The position numbers and the translations under genes are program-made. Below the pieces are notes generated by a model, which searched no databases, was not told the origin of the DNA, and worked only from the letters and a program-made list of their open reading frames with translations. A stretch of DNA of 64,000 bases from Microthrixaceae bacterium (GTDB lineage Bacteria; Actinomycetota; Acidimicrobiia; Acidimicrobiales; Acidimicrobilacustridaceae). This document shows positions 20,395 to 30,333 of this stretch, in pieces (within the stretch, counting starts at the first letter, position 1; the number at the start of each line of letters is the position of its first letter). The stretch spans positions 1 to 64,000 of the forward strand of contig CANFHM010000003.1 of assembly GCA_947446975.1 (NCBI GenBank), in the 5' to 3' direction.

Positions 20395-20447
20395 GACTCC
20401 TGCAGGGGCGAGGCGGTGCATGGGTCGGCCCGACCTACTGTCTCATC

Positions 20448-21419
20448 ATGTCGCTGTGCCGTCTCCGCTCCCTGTTCGCCATCGTGACCGTGTGCGCCGG
20501 GGTGCTGGCCACCACGGCGGTGGTGGCCGCCGTCCCGGCCGGGGCGGGTCAGGCAGCGTCGTTCGACCCCCGGGTCACTCAGCTCGATGGGATCTCGTTG
20601 GGCGACTCCTACAGCGCCGGTGTGGGTGCCGGGACCTCGAACGGGGTGTGCGGTCGAACCGACCAGAGCTGGTCGGAGAAGGCGTTCCGTTCGCAGTCGT
20701 ACATGGCCGGCTCGCTGTACCTCCCGGGGCTGTACACGCAGGCGGCATGCGGTGGGGCCACGATCGCCGGTGTCATCGCGGAGCAGCTCTCGTCGATCTC
20801 CACGGCGAACGATGTCGCCAGCATCACGGTCGGGGGCAACGACATCGGGTTCGCGCCGCGTGTCGCGGCCTGTGTGCTCGGCACCTGCCCGTCGAAGGCG
20901 CTCGGCATCCAGCCGGAGACCGGCACATGGTTCGAGCTGCGAGCCCGGCTCACCGCCCTCTACATGAAGATCCGCTCCCGCATGGCGCAGGGCGGCCATC
21001 TCTATGTGATGACCTACCCGGTGTTCTTCGGCGTCGATGCGGCGACCTGTGCGGGGTTCACGACCGAGGAGCAGGCGGCGGCCAACGCGATGGTCACGAA
21101 ACTCGACGACGTGATCGCCAATGCCGTGGTCGACGCCAACCGCCGACTCGGCGGGTTCCTCGACCAGGTGCATCTCGTGGACTGGCGGCCGAATCCGGCC
21201 CTGCGGATCAGGAAGGGGTACACCGTGCCCGAAGGGGTGCCCGGGGCGGGCACGAGGTACGACACGTTCGTCGACCACGACTTCGGCGTGTGCAACACGA
21301 AGGGCAACGTCCCCACCGTGTCGGCCGCCACCTGGCACCCCACGGCGAAGGGCTATTTCCGTGGTGCCGGTCGGTTCTTCACGGCGCTGCGGACCTTCCA
21401 GCCGCCGGCGCTGGCCTGA
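20448..21419 (+). CDS. secreted SGNH/GDSL hydrolase
   Basis: Signal peptide; GISLGDSYSAGVGAG block I, TVGGNDIGF, TWHPTAKGY. Confidence 0.88.
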   Translation: MSLCRLRSLFAIVTVCAGVLATTAVVAAVPAGAGQAASFDPRVTQLDGISLGDSYSAGVGAGTSNGVCGRTDQSWSEKAFRSQSYMAGSLYLPGLYTQAACGGATIAGVIAEQLSSISTANDVASITVGGNDIGFAPRVAACVLGTCPSKALGIQPETGTWFELRARLTALYMKIRSRMAQGGHLYVMTYPVFFGVDAATCAGFTTEEQAAANAMVTKLDDVIANAVVDANRRLGGFLDQVHLVDWRPNPALRIRKGYTVPEGVPGAGTRYDTFVDHDFGVCNTKGNVPTVSAATWHPTAKGYFRGAGRFFTALRTFQPPALA

Positions 21420-21422
21420 GGC

Positions 21423-22040
21423 TCACCAGCCCCGTTCGATCCATTCGTCGAGATGGGGTCGTTCGGCGCCGATGGTCGTCCAGTCGCCATGGCCGGGCAG
21501 CACGAGCGTGCTGGCGGGCATCGTGAACAATCGGGTGTCGATGGAATCGATGATCGTGGCGAAATCGCCGCCCTCGAAGGTCGAGTTCCCCGGGCCGCCC
21601 GGGAACAGCGTGTCGCCGCTCAGCAGCACCGGTGCACCCTCGAGAGCGAAGCACATCGACCCCGGGGTGTGGCCCGGCGTGGCGATGGTGCGCAGTCGGA
21701 GGCGACCCACCTCGATGATCGCGTCGTCCTCGAGCAGGAGGTCATAGGACGGGAGCATCCCCGCATCGGCGGCGGTGACCGCCACGTCGTACCCGGCATC
21801 GCGCACCGCCGGGACAGCCTGGATGTGGTCCCAGTGCCCGTGGGTCTCGAGCACTCGGCGCACCCCGAGCCGGGCACACAGTTCGAGCAGTCGCTCGTGT
21901 TCGTTGGCGGCGTCGATGAGCACCGCCTCGCCCGTCTCGGTGCAGCGCACGACGAACACGTTGTTGTCCACCGGTCCGACGACGATCGCGTGGATCTCGT
22001 AGCCGGTGTCGCTGATCAGTTCGGTCATCGCATCAGTCAT
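21423..22040 (-). CDS. MBL-fold hydrolase (glyoxalase II-like)
   Basis: VGPVDNNVFVVRCTETGEAVLIDAANEH, THGHWDHIQAV, TPGHTPGSMCF. Confidence 0.9.
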   Translation of the reverse strand: MTDAMTELISDTGYEIHAIVVGPVDNNVFVVRCTETGEAVLIDAANEHERLLELCARLGVRRVLETHGHWDHIQAVPAVRDAGYDVAVTAADAGMLPSYDLLLEDDAIIEVGRLRLRTIATPGHTPGSMCFALEGAPVLLSGDTLFPGGPGNSTFEGGDFATIIDSIDTRLFTMPASTLVLPGHGDWTTIGAERPHLDEWIERGW

Positions 22041-22227
22041 GCGCCCAGTCTCGCCGCCTGCGCCGGCCCGACGGCGACCAGTTCGGCGAGCAGTGCTGTG
22101 GACGCGGCGGTGACTGGTGCGATGGCCAGTGCGACGAGCATCGTGCCGAGGTCTCCGAATGTGAACCGCCCGCGCCGGTTCGGCTAGACATTCTGGGTCA
22201 GACACGGCGCACAAAGGGGCCCCCAGC

Positions 22228-23343
22228 ATGAACTTCGCCTTCTCCGAAGAGCAGGAAGAACTCCGCAACATCGTTCGTCAGTTCCTCGAGGCCAAGTCGG
22301 CCGAGACCGCCGTGCGCGAGCAGATGGAGACCGAGCAGGGCTACGACCCCGAGGTCTGGTCGCAGATGGCCGAGCAGCTCGGTCTGCAGAGCCTCACCAT
22401 CCCCGAGGAGTTCGGCGGCCAGGGCTTCGGCTATGTCGAGCTCATCGTCGTCCTCGAGGAGATGGGCCGCGCCCTGCTGTGCGCCCCCTACTTCTCCTCG
22501 GTCGTGCTCGCCGCCAACACCGTGATGCAGTCCGGTGACGACGCCGCCAAGGCCGCCATCCTGCCGGGCATCGCCTCCGGTGAGACCATCGCCACCCTCG
22601 CCCTCACCGAGCCGAACGGCCGCTGGGACGAGAGCGGCATCGAGGCCACCGCCACCGCTGATGGCGGTTCCTGGAGGATCAACGGCACCAAGAGCTTCGT
22701 CATCGACGGTCACACCGCCGATGTCATCATCGTCGCCGCCCGCACCGCAGCCGGCGTGAGCCTCTTCTCGGTCGCCGGCGACGCCGCTGGTCTCACCCGC
22801 ACGGCGCTGTCCACCATGGATCAGACCCGCAAGCAGGCCAAGCTCGAGTTCGACGGCGTCGAGGGCACCCTCATCGGCACCGACGGTGCCGGCTGGGACG
22901 TCATCTCCACCGTCCTCGACCTCGCTGCTGTCGGTCTCGCCGCCGAGCAGGTCGGTGGCGCCCAGATGTGTCTCGACATGGCTGTGCAGTACGCCAAGGA
23001 CCGCGTGCAGTTCGGTCGTCCGATCGGTTCGTTCCAGGCCATCAAGCACAAGTGCGCCGACATGCTCCTCGAGGTCGAGTCGGCCAAGTCCGCCGCCTAC
23101 TACGCCGGCTGGTGCGCCTCGGAACTCAACGACGAGCTCCCCGCCGTGGCCTCGCTGGCCAAGGCCTACTGCTCCGACGCCTACTTCCATGCCGCCTCGG
23201 AGAACATCCAGATCCACGGTGGCATCGGCTTCACCTGGGAGCATCCGGCGCACCTGTACTTCAAGCGGGCCAAGTCCTCGGAACTGCTCTTCGGTGATCC
23301 CACCTACCACCGTGAGCTGCTCGCCCAGCGCATCGGAATCTGA
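22228..23343 (+). CDS. acyl-CoA dehydrogenase
   Basis: MNFAFSEEQEELRNIVRQFLEAK, YAKDRVQFGRPIGSFQAIKHKCADM, IQIHGGIGFTWEHPAHLYFKRAK. Confidence 0.95.
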   Translation: MNFAFSEEQEELRNIVRQFLEAKSAETAVREQMETEQGYDPEVWSQMAEQLGLQSLTIPEEFGGQGFGYVELIVVLEEMGRALLCAPYFSSVVLAANTVMQSGDDAAKAAILPGIASGETIATLALTEPNGRWDESGIEATATADGGSWRINGTKSFVIDGHTADVIIVAARTAAGVSLFSVAGDAAGLTRTALSTMDQTRKQAKLEFDGVEGTLIGTDGAGWDVISTVLDLAAVGLAAEQVGGAQMCLDMAVQYAKDRVQFGRPIGSFQAIKHKCADMLLEVESAKSAAYYAGWCASELNDELPAVASLAKAYCSDAYFHAASENIQIHGGIGFTWEHPAHLYFKRAKSSELLFGDPTYHRELLAQRIGI

Positions 23344-23377
23344 TCCCGTGCTGCGCCCGCGCAGCCATCGTTCGTCC

Positions 23378-23405
23378 AACGGCACAGCGTCATCGCTGTG
23401 CCGTT
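23378..23405 (+). terminator. hairpin after acyl-CoA dehydrogenase
   Basis: AACGGCACAGCG TCAT CGCTGTGCCGTT, perfect 12-bp stem with 4-nt loop, no U tract. Confidence 0.6.
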
Positions 23406-23433
23406 GCGCGTCAGCCCCTCCGGAGATGAACCC

Positions 23434-23889
23434 ATGATCACCGCGGTCTTCGTCGTCCTCGCCATCGTCATCGTCGTGGTCATCGGCCTCGTCACCGTGG
23501 GTCGCATCACCGGCGAGCTCGTCGAGGCGGCGCCGACCTCCATCTACGACCTCGACGAGGCGGTGCAGTTCGTCGCCGACCGTCTCCCCGACGAGGTCAC
23601 CGCCGAACTCTCCTTCGATGACGTGAAGTCGATGCTCACCTGGCACATCGCGTACCTCGAGGAGCGCGGGGTGGCCCGTCGGCAGGGGGTGAACGATCTC
23701 GCCGCCGGTCCGCTCGTGGCCGGTGAGGACGAAGCAGTCGCCTATGTGCTCGGCCGCGCCACCGAGGCCGGACTCGAGATCCCCGATGTGTGGGTGGTGC
23801 TCGTGCTCGACGGTGACGCCGCGTACCTCGAGGCCATCGGGGCGATCGGTACCGAGCTCCCGATGCCGCCCGATCCGGATCTGGATTGA
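23434..23889 (+). CDS. hypothetical protein with N-terminal membrane anchor
   Basis: MITAVFVVLAIVIVVVIGLVTVGRITGELVE then acidic soluble domain. Confidence 0.7.
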   Translation: MITAVFVVLAIVIVVVIGLVTVGRITGELVEAAPTSIYDLDEAVQFVADRLPDEVTAELSFDDVKSMLTWHIAYLEERGVARRQGVNDLAAGPLVAGEDEAVAYVLGRATEAGLEIPDVWVVLVLDGDAAYLEAIGAIGTELPMPPDPDLD

Positions 23890-23912
23890 TCCCACGCGCC
23901 TACGATGGCGGG

Positions 23913-24131
23913 ATGCATCGGCCAGTGAAGTTCGAACACAACCGTTGGGTCGGCGACAAGCGCACGCAGGTCGTCTACGACGTCGACAACATCGACGATC
24001 CCTCGATCATCGAGGAACTCATGGAGGCCGAGACCTTCATCTGCTTCGGCCCCGACTCGCTCGATGAGGCCCGCAACCGCTGCTACAAGCCCTACAAGGG
24101 CAACGGCAGCGGCGTCGCTGTCGCCGACTGA
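23913..24131 (+). CDS. small conserved-looking hypothetical protein
   Basis: MHRPVKFEHNRWVGDKRTQVVYDVDNIDDPSIIEELMEAETFICFGPDSLDEARNRCYKPYKG; ATG 6 nt after TACGAT. Confidence 0.7.
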   Translation: MHRPVKFEHNRWVGDKRTQVVYDVDNIDDPSIIEELMEAETFICFGPDSLDEARNRCYKPYKGNGSGVAVAD

Positions 24132-24150
24132 ACCGCGCCGGCGCGCTGCG

Positions 24151-24930
24151 GTGGAGAAGCTCTTCCGATCCGGGACCATCGAACTGGCGGGCCATGTCGC
24201 CCGTCCGCGCATCGCCGCCGGCACCACTGTGCCGGCCCTCGTGCTCGCCCACGGGTTCCCCGATGTGAACCAGGGTGGCCGACTCTCGGCCCGCTCCTTC
24301 CCCGAGCTCGCCGATCGCATCGCCACCGAGATGGGGTGGATGGCGCTGGTGTTCACCTTCCGCGGCTGCGGTGATTCGGGCGGCGACTTCTCGATGAACG
24401 GTTGGCGCGACGACATGCTCGCAGCGTGCGCGTTCATGCGTCAGATGCCCGAGGTCCGCGATGTGTGGGCGGGAGGGTTCGGCAGCGGAGGCTCCATGGC
24501 GCTGTGCGCCGCCGCCATGGACCCGGGGATCCGTGGCGTCGCCGCCATGGGGGCGCATGCCGATTTCGACGACTGGGCCACCCATCCGCGACGCCTGCTC
24601 GAGTACGCCCGCGAGACCTCCATCATCCGCACCCCGACCTTCCCGAGCCCCTTCGAGCCCTGGGCCCGGCAGATCCGTGAGGTGAGCGCCGTGCGGGCCA
24701 TCCGGGCGGTTGCGCCGAGGCCGGTGCTCATCATGCACGGGTCCGAGGATGAGGTCGTGCCGGTGCAGGACTCACGCGTGCTCGCCGAGGCCCATGGTGC
24801 CGCCGACGTCCGCATCATCGACGGTGGTGGCCATCAGCTGCGCCACGACCCGCGGGCGGTGGCGGTGCTGCTGGGCTGGCTCGATCGTCAGCGGGCCCGC
24901 GGATCAGCGGCCTCTGCGTCGATCCCGTAG
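24151..24930 (+). CDS. alpha/beta hydrolase
   Basis: LVLAHGFPDVNQGG, GGFGSGGSMALCAA, VLIMHGSEDEVVPVQDS; GTG start inferred. Confidence 0.82.
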   Translation: MEKLFRSGTIELAGHVARPRIAAGTTVPALVLAHGFPDVNQGGRLSARSFPELADRIATEMGWMALVFTFRGCGDSGGDFSMNGWRDDMLAACAFMRQMPEVRDVWAGGFGSGGSMALCAAAMDPGIRGVAAMGAHADFDDWATHPRRLLEYARETSIIRTPTFPSPFEPWARQIREVSAVRAIRAVAPRPVLIMHGSEDEVVPVQDSRVLAEAHGAADVRIIDGGGHQLRHDPRAVAVLLGWLDRQRARGSAASASIP

Positions 24931-27587
24931 TCGCTGATCGCGGCAGCCACCACCGAGGCCTCGATCACGCCCTGCTCGGCGAGCGCCGAGAGCACGGCGA
25001 CCTCGATGTGGGCGGCGTCGGTCTCGAAGAACCGACGGAGCTCCTCGCGGGTGTCGGACCGCCCGAAGCCATCGGTGCCGAGGGGGATGAACCGCTTGGG
25101 CACGAATCGGGCGATCTGATCGCTGACACTCTTCATGAAATCGGTGACGGCGACGATGGGCCCGGGTGCGGCGCCGAGCTTGGCGGCCACCTCGCTCACC
25201 CGCGGAGGTTCCCCTGGGTGCAGACGGTTCCAGCGCTCGACCTCGAGGGCATCCTCCCGCAGTCGCTTGTAGGAGGTGGCGCTCCAGAGCTCCACGCCGA
25301 TGCCGCGCTCGGCGAGGGCCGCCTGGGCGTCGCGGGCGGCGCGCTGGGCGGCGCCGGAGAACACGATCGTGGCGCCGGGGGCGGGGATGGGGGAGTCGTT
25401 CCACCGGTAGAGCCCGCTGACGATGTCATCGACACTCACATGGGCGGGGCGGGTCGGCATCTCGTAGTTCTCGTTGTAGGCGGCGATGTAATAGAAGACG
25501 GAATCGCCCGAGTTGTCGGGGCCGCCGTACATCCGCTGCAGCCCGACCTCGATGATGGCGGCGAGTTCGTAGGCGAAGGCCGGGTCGTAGGCCTGGCAGG
25601 TGGGCACGGTGGAGGCGAGCACGAGGCTGTGGCCGTCCTGATGCTGCAGGCCCTCGCCGAACAGCGTGGTGCGTCCGGCGGTGGCACCGATGATGAACCC
25701 CTTCGAGCGGGCATCAGCGGCCGCCCAGATGAGATCGCCGACCCGCTGGAACCCGAACATCGAATAGAGGATGAAGAACGGCACCATCGGCACGCCGAAG
25801 TTGGCGTAACTGGTGGCCGCCGCCGTGAAGCTGGCCATCGAGCCGGCCTCGGTGATGCCCTCCTCGAGGATCTGCCCATCGGTGCTCTCGATGTAGGCAT
25901 GGAGCATGGCGGCGTCGACGGGTTCGTACTTCTGCCCCTGCGATGCGTAGATGCGCAGCTCACGGAAGAGGGCATCGACGCCGAAGGTGCGACCCTCGTC
26001 GGGGATGATCGGCACCACCCGTGGCCCGAACTGCGGGTCGCGGCACAGGGTGCGCAGCATCCGGGTGAACGCCATGGTGGTGGACACGGCGTGCTGGCCC
26101 GAGCCCTCGTGGAACTCGTCGAACAACGACGGTTCGGGCAGCACGAGCGGGCGGCGGTTGGTGACATGGCGCCGGGGGAGCGGACCGTCGAGCGCCCGGC
26201 GGCAGTTCATCAGGTAGATGTGCTCGGGTGAGTCGACCGGGGGGCGGTAGAACGGCACGTTGCCGTCCTCGAACGCAGAGTCCGGCAGCTGCTCGTGCAG
26301 ACGGAGACGGTCGCGCAGCTCCTTGAGCTGCTCGACGCTCATCTTCTTCATCTGGTGGGTGGCGTTGCGACTCTCGACGGCACTGCCGAGTGCCCAGCCC
26401 TTCACGGTCTTGGCGAGGATGACCGTGGGGGCACCCTCGGCCTCGGTGGCGGCCTGGTACGCGGCGTAGACCTTGCGGTAGTCGTGACCACCGCGCGGCA
26501 GCGACTGCAGCTGCTCATCGCTGAGATGCTCGACGAGTCGACGCAGCCGCGGATCGGGTCCGAAGAAGTTCTCCCGGATGAATGCGCCGCTCTCCACCGC
26601 GTAGCGCTGCCATTCGCCGTCGACCGTGGCGTTCATCTTGGCCAGCAGCACGCCGTCGACATCACGGGCCAGCAGATCGTCCCAGCCCTCGCCCCAGATG
26701 ACCTTGATGACGTTCCAGCCGGCACCGCGGAACACGCCCTCCAGCTCCTGGATGATCTTGCCGTTGCCGCGCACCGGGCCATCGAGTCGCTGCAGGTTGC
26801 AGTTGACCACCCAGATGAGGTTGTCGAGCTGCTCCCGGCCGGCGAGCGAGATGGCGCCGAGGGTCTCGGGCTCATCGGTCTCGCCATCGCCCACGAAGCA
26901 CCAGACCCGGGAGTCGCCGGTGTCCTCGATGCGACGGTTGTGCAGGTACTTGTGGAAGCGCGCCTGATAGATGGAGTTGATCGGGCCGAGGCCCATCGAG
27001 ACGGTGGGGAACTCCCAGAACTCGGGCATGAGCCACGGATGCGGATAGCTCGAGAGCCCGTGCTCGCCGGTCTCATGACGGAAGTTGATGAGGTGCTCCT
27101 CGTCGAGGCGGTGCTCGAGGAACGCCCGGGCGTAGATGCCGGCCGAGGCGTGGCCCTGGAAGTAGACGTGATCGCCGATGCGGCCGGAGTCCTTGCCGCG
27201 GAAGAAGTGGTTGAGCCCGACCTCGTAGAGCATGGCGGAGGAGGCGAAGGTGGAGAGATGACCACCGATGCCGTCGGTGCGCAGATTGGCGCGCACCACC
27301 GTGGCGGCGGCGTTCCAGCGCAGGTACTGGCGGATCCGACGTTCCATCTCGAGATCACCGGGGAACCACGGCTGGTTCTCGACCGGGATGGTGTTGATGT
27401 ACGGGGTGGAGATCTCGGCGGGGGTCCCGATCCGCAGCTCTCTGGCTCGCTCGGTGATGCGCGCCACGAGATATCGGGCGCGGTTGGCCCCGGCGGTGTC
27501 GACGACCGCGTCGAGCGAGTCGAGCCACTCGGCGGTCTCGGAGGGGTCGGGGTCGGGCAGCTGACTGATGAACTGATCGAGGTTCAT
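24888..27587 (-). CDS. aceE: pyruvate dehydrogenase E1 component (homodimeric type)
   Basis: 899 aa; VYFQGHASAGIYARAFLEHRL, CFVGDGETDEPETLGAISLAGREQLDNLIWVVNCNLQRLDGPVRGNGKI. Confidence 0.96.
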   Translation of the reverse strand: MNLDQFISQLPDPDPSETAEWLDSLDAVVDTAGANRARYLVARITERARELRIGTPAEISTPYINTIPVENQPWFPGDLEMERRIRQYLRWNAAATVVRANLRTDGIGGHLSTFASSAMLYEVGLNHFFRGKDSGRIGDHVYFQGHASAGIYARAFLEHRLDEEHLINFRHETGEHGLSSYPHPWLMPEFWEFPTVSMGLGPINSIYQARFHKYLHNRRIEDTGDSRVWCFVGDGETDEPETLGAISLAGREQLDNLIWVVNCNLQRLDGPVRGNGKIIQELEGVFRGAGWNVIKVIWGEGWDDLLARDVDGVLLAKMNATVDGEWQRYAVESGAFIRENFFGPDPRLRRLVEHLSDEQLQSLPRGGHDYRKVYAAYQAATEAEGAPTVILAKTVKGWALGSAVESRNATHQMKKMSVEQLKELRDRLRLHEQLPDSAFEDGNVPFYRPPVDSPEHIYLMNCRRALDGPLPRRHVTNRRPLVLPEPSLFDEFHEGSGQHAVSTTMAFTRMLRTLCRDPQFGPRVVPIIPDEGRTFGVDALFRELRIYASQGQKYEPVDAAMLHAYIESTDGQILEEGITEAGSMASFTAAATSYANFGVPMVPFFILYSMFGFQRVGDLIWAAADARSKGFIIGATAGRTTLFGEGLQHQDGHSLVLASTVPTCQAYDPAFAYELAAIIEVGLQRMYGGPDNSGDSVFYYIAAYNENYEMPTRPAHVSVDDIVSGLYRWNDSPIPAPGATIVFSGAAQRAARDAQAALAERGIGVELWSATSYKRLREDALEVERWNRLHPGEPPRVSEVAAKLGAAPGPIVAVTDFMKSVSDQIARFVPKRFIPLGTDGFGRSDTREELRRFFETDAAHIEVAVLSALAEQGVIEASVVAAAISDYGIDAEAADPRAR

Positions 27588-27643
27588 GGGTCGAGCATAG
27601 GAGTGTGGTCGGCGAACGCTCCGCGGTGTGCGAAGGTTGCCCG

Positions 27644-28228
27644 ATGACGACGGTCGCGTACACCGATGGTGCCTGCAGCGGGAACCCGGGCCCCGGAGGA
27701 TGGGCCTGGGCGATCCCCGGCGGTGGGTTCGCGTCCGGCGCCGAGTCCCACACGACCAACCAACGGATGGAGATCACCGCGGCGTTCGAAGCGGTGCGTT
27801 CCATCACCGGACCGCTCGAGGTGGTGAGTGATTCCACCTATGTGGTCCATTGCTTCCGCGACCGCTGGCATGAGGGTTGGAAGCGGCGGGGCTGGCGCAA
27901 CTCCCAGAAGCAGCCGGTGGCCAACCGCGATCTCTGGGAGCCGTTCATCGAACTCGTGCTCGCCCGCGGCGATGTGTCGTTCCGTTGGGTCAAGGGACAC
28001 TCGGGCGACCCGATGAACGATGTGGTCGACCGCCTCGCCGTCGAGGCCGCCACCGCACAGCGGGGCCGCACCGGCGATGCGCCGCCGTCCGCACTCGGAC
28101 CTGCCGACACCTTCGGCACCGGCGAGAGCGCACTCGGGATCACCGATGACGCGCCCTCCACCGAGGTCGGCCGGGAACCTGCTTCGGCGACCTCATGGGT
28201 GGACGACGAACAGGGAACGCTGTTCTGA
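27644..28228 (+). CDS. rnhA: ribonuclease HI with C-terminal extension
   Basis: MTTVAYTDGACSGNPGPGGWAW, NQRMEITAAFEAV, SDSTYVV, WVKGHSGDPMNDVVDRLA; tail ends DDEQGTLF. Confidence 0.92.
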   Translation: MTTVAYTDGACSGNPGPGGWAWAIPGGGFASGAESHTTNQRMEITAAFEAVRSITGPLEVVSDSTYVVHCFRDRWHEGWKRRGWRNSQKQPVANRDLWEPFIELVLARGDVSFRWVKGHSGDPMNDVVDRLAVEAATAQRGRTGDAPPSALGPADTFGTGESALGITDDAPSTEVGREPASATSWVDDEQGTLF

Positions 28229-28315
28229 ACCCGACGATCCCGGGCCGGGGTGGGTGGTCCTCGACGCCGGGCTCAGATTGCTCGTGCCACCCGCTGCTCT
28301 TCTAATCTGCCCCGC

Positions 28316-29092
28316 ATGCAAATCAATGGAATCTCCGCAATCGTCACCGGTGGTGCGTCGGGAATCGGCGAGGCCTGCGCCCGCCAGCTCGCAGCAGCCG
28401 GTGCCAAGGTCCTGATCGCCGACGTCAACGATGACAAGGGCAACGCTCTCGCATCCGAGATCGGTGGCGCCTTCGCCCATGTCGACGTCACCAGCACCGA
28501 CGACATCATCGCTGCGGTCGAGACCGCCATGGAGATGGGCCCGCTGCGTGCGCTCGTCAACTCCGCGGGCATCGGTGCCGCCAGCCGCACCATCGGTCGT
28601 GACGGCAGCTACGACTCTGCGTTCAACCTCGATTACTGGCGCAAGGTCATCGACATCAACCTCACCGGTACCTTCGACATGATCCGCATCGCCGCCACCG
28701 CCATGAGCCGCACCGAGCCGCTCGAGGGTGGCGAGCGCGGCGCCATCGTCAACATGGCCTCCGTGGCTGCGTTCGACGGTCAGATCGGCCAGGCCGCCTA
28801 CTCAGCCTCCAAGGGCGCCGTCGTGGGCATGACCCTTCCCATCGCCCGCGACCTCTCCGTCGTCGGCATCCGCGTCAACACCGTGGCCCCGGGCCTCATC
28901 GACACGCCGATCTACGGCGAGGGTGAGGGCTCCGAGGCGTTCAAGGCCAACCTGGCCAAGGACGTGCTGTTCCCGAAGCGTCTCGGCTTCTCCGACGAGC
29001 TGGCCAGCATGGTGCTCGAGCTCATCGGCAACTCGTACATGAACGCCCAGACCATCCGCGTCGACGGCGGCGCCCGTCTCGGCCCGAAGTGA
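28316..29092 (+). CDS. SDR family oxidoreductase
   Basis: [56 protein letters not shown]. Confidence 0.93.
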   Translation: MQINGISAIVTGGASGIGEACARQLAAAGAKVLIADVNDDKGNALASEIGGAFAHVDVTSTDDIIAAVETAMEMGPLRALVNSAGIGAASRTIGRDGSYDSAFNLDYWRKVIDINLTGTFDMIRIAATAMSRTEPLEGGERGAIVNMASVAAFDGQIGQAAYSASKGAVVGMTLPIARDLSVVGIRVNTVAPGLIDTPIYGEGEGSEAFKANLAKDVLFPKRLGFSDELASMVLELIGNSYMNAQTIRVDGGARLGPK

Positions 29093-29145
29093 TCCCGCTG
29101 CGGTGACCCCCGGGCACCGCTGAACCGGGTCGGCATCGACCTCGT

Positions 29146-29181
29146 GAACAGGACCCGGCGCTGCGGCGCCGGGTCCTGTTC
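29146..29181 (+). terminator. strong hairpin between SDR gene and ruvC
   Basis: GAACAGGACCCGGCGC TGCG GCGCCGGGTCCTGTTC, perfect 16-bp stem with 4-nt loop, followed by TTCG. Confidence 0.7.
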
Positions 29182-29212
29182 TTCGTCGGGCCGAGCGGCT
29201 ATGTTCGTACAC

Positions 29213-29731
29213 GTGTTCGTCCTCGGTATCGATCCCGGTCTGACCCGTTGCGGGTACTGCGTGCTCGAGGTCGTGGCCGATGCCCGCGGCCGGAGCACCC
29301 CGCGGGCTGTGGCGCTCGGGGTCATGCGCACCGAATCCGACGCGCCACTGCATCTGCGTCTCGGTGAGCTCCAGCGAGAGCTGCGCTCGCTCATCGCCGA
29401 GCACCCGCCGGCGGTCATGGCCATCGAGCGGGTCCTGTTCCAGGTCAACGTCAGCACGGCCATGTCGGTCGGCCAGACCAGTGGCATCGCCATGGCCGAG
29501 GCCGCCAACGCCGGCTGCGATGTCGTCCAGTACTCACCCAACGAGGTCAAGCTCGCCGTGGCCGGATGGGGCGGCGCCGACAAGACCCAGATCCAGCAGA
29601 TGGTCACCACACTGCTGGGGCTCGATGCCATCCCCCAGCCCGCCGACGCCGCTGATGCCGCTGCACTCGCCCTGTGCCATGTCGCCATGGCCCCGATGCA
29701 GGCCGCCGTGGCGGCGAAGGCCCGGACATGA
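29213..29731 (+). CDS. ruvC: Holliday junction resolvase RuvC
   Basis: VLGIDPGLTRCGYCVLE, MAIERVLFQVNVSTAMSVGQ; GTG 7 nt after TATGTT; alternative ATG at 29201. Confidence 0.92.
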   Translation: MFVLGIDPGLTRCGYCVLEVVADARGRSTPRAVALGVMRTESDAPLHLRLGELQRELRSLIAEHPPAVMAIERVLFQVNVSTAMSVGQTSGIAMAEAANAGCDVVQYSPNEVKLAVAGWGGADKTQIQQMVTTLLGLDAIPQPADAADAAALALCHVAMAPMQAAVAAKART

Positions 29732-30333
29732 TCGGCTCGGTGCGCGGCGAACTCCTCGCCATCTGGCCCGCCGGCGAGGTCCTCATCGAGGTGGCGGGCA
29801 TCGGCTACCGGGTGGTCGTCACCGCCTCCACCGCCGCCGGGCTCGGTGAGCTGGGCTCGGTGGTGCTGCTGCACACCCACCATCACCGCCGTGAGGATTC
29901 CGAGACCCTCTACGGATTCCCGAGCGCCGAGGAGCGCATGGTGTTCGAGGCCCTCATCGGTGCCCACGGGGTCGGGCCATCGCTGGCGCTCGCCATCCTC
30001 GGTGTGCACCCGCCGGCCTCGTTGCTGCGGGTCCTCGCCGATGATGATCTCGACGCCCTGTGCCTCGTGCCCGGTGTCGGCAAGAAGACCGCTGCCCGAC
30101 TGCTCATCGAACTGAAGTCACGCCTCGACATCCCCGGGCTCGACGCCGGTGCCACCTCCGGCACCTCGGGCGGCGGCAGCGCATCGGGCGCCTCCCCGCT
30201 CGCCGATGTGCGCAACGCCCTGGCCGAGCTCGGCTACGGCAACGAGGAGATCATCGAGGCCGTGCGCGATCTCCCCGACACCACCGACACCTCCGAACTG
30301 CTCCGCCTCGCCCTGCAACGATTGGCCCTCTGA
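29728..30333 (+). CDS. ruvA: Holliday junction helicase subunit RuvA
   Basis: [13 protein letters not shown]...[14 protein letters not shown]...[17 protein letters not shown]. Confidence 0.95.
   Translation: MIGSVRGELLAIWPAGEVLIEVAGIGYRVVVTASTAAGLGELGSVVLLHTHHHRREDSETLYGFPSAEERMVFEALIGAHGVGPSLALAILGVHPPASLLRVLADDDLDALCLVPGVGKKTAARLLIELKSRLDIPGLDAGATSGTSGGGSASGASPLADVRNALAELGYGNEEIIEAVRDLPDTTDTSELLRLALQRLAL

Noticed and set aside
20340-21338. N-terminal extension of the 583-aa ORF containing sufC2
   Set aside because: SufC homology begins at ATG 20339; the extension runs through the operator and antisense to the SGNH hydrolase
22198-23895. 565-aa reverse-strand ORF opposite acyl-CoA dehydrogenase
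   Set aside because: Forward strand carries a full acyl-CoA dehydrogenase; antisense frame is non-conserved
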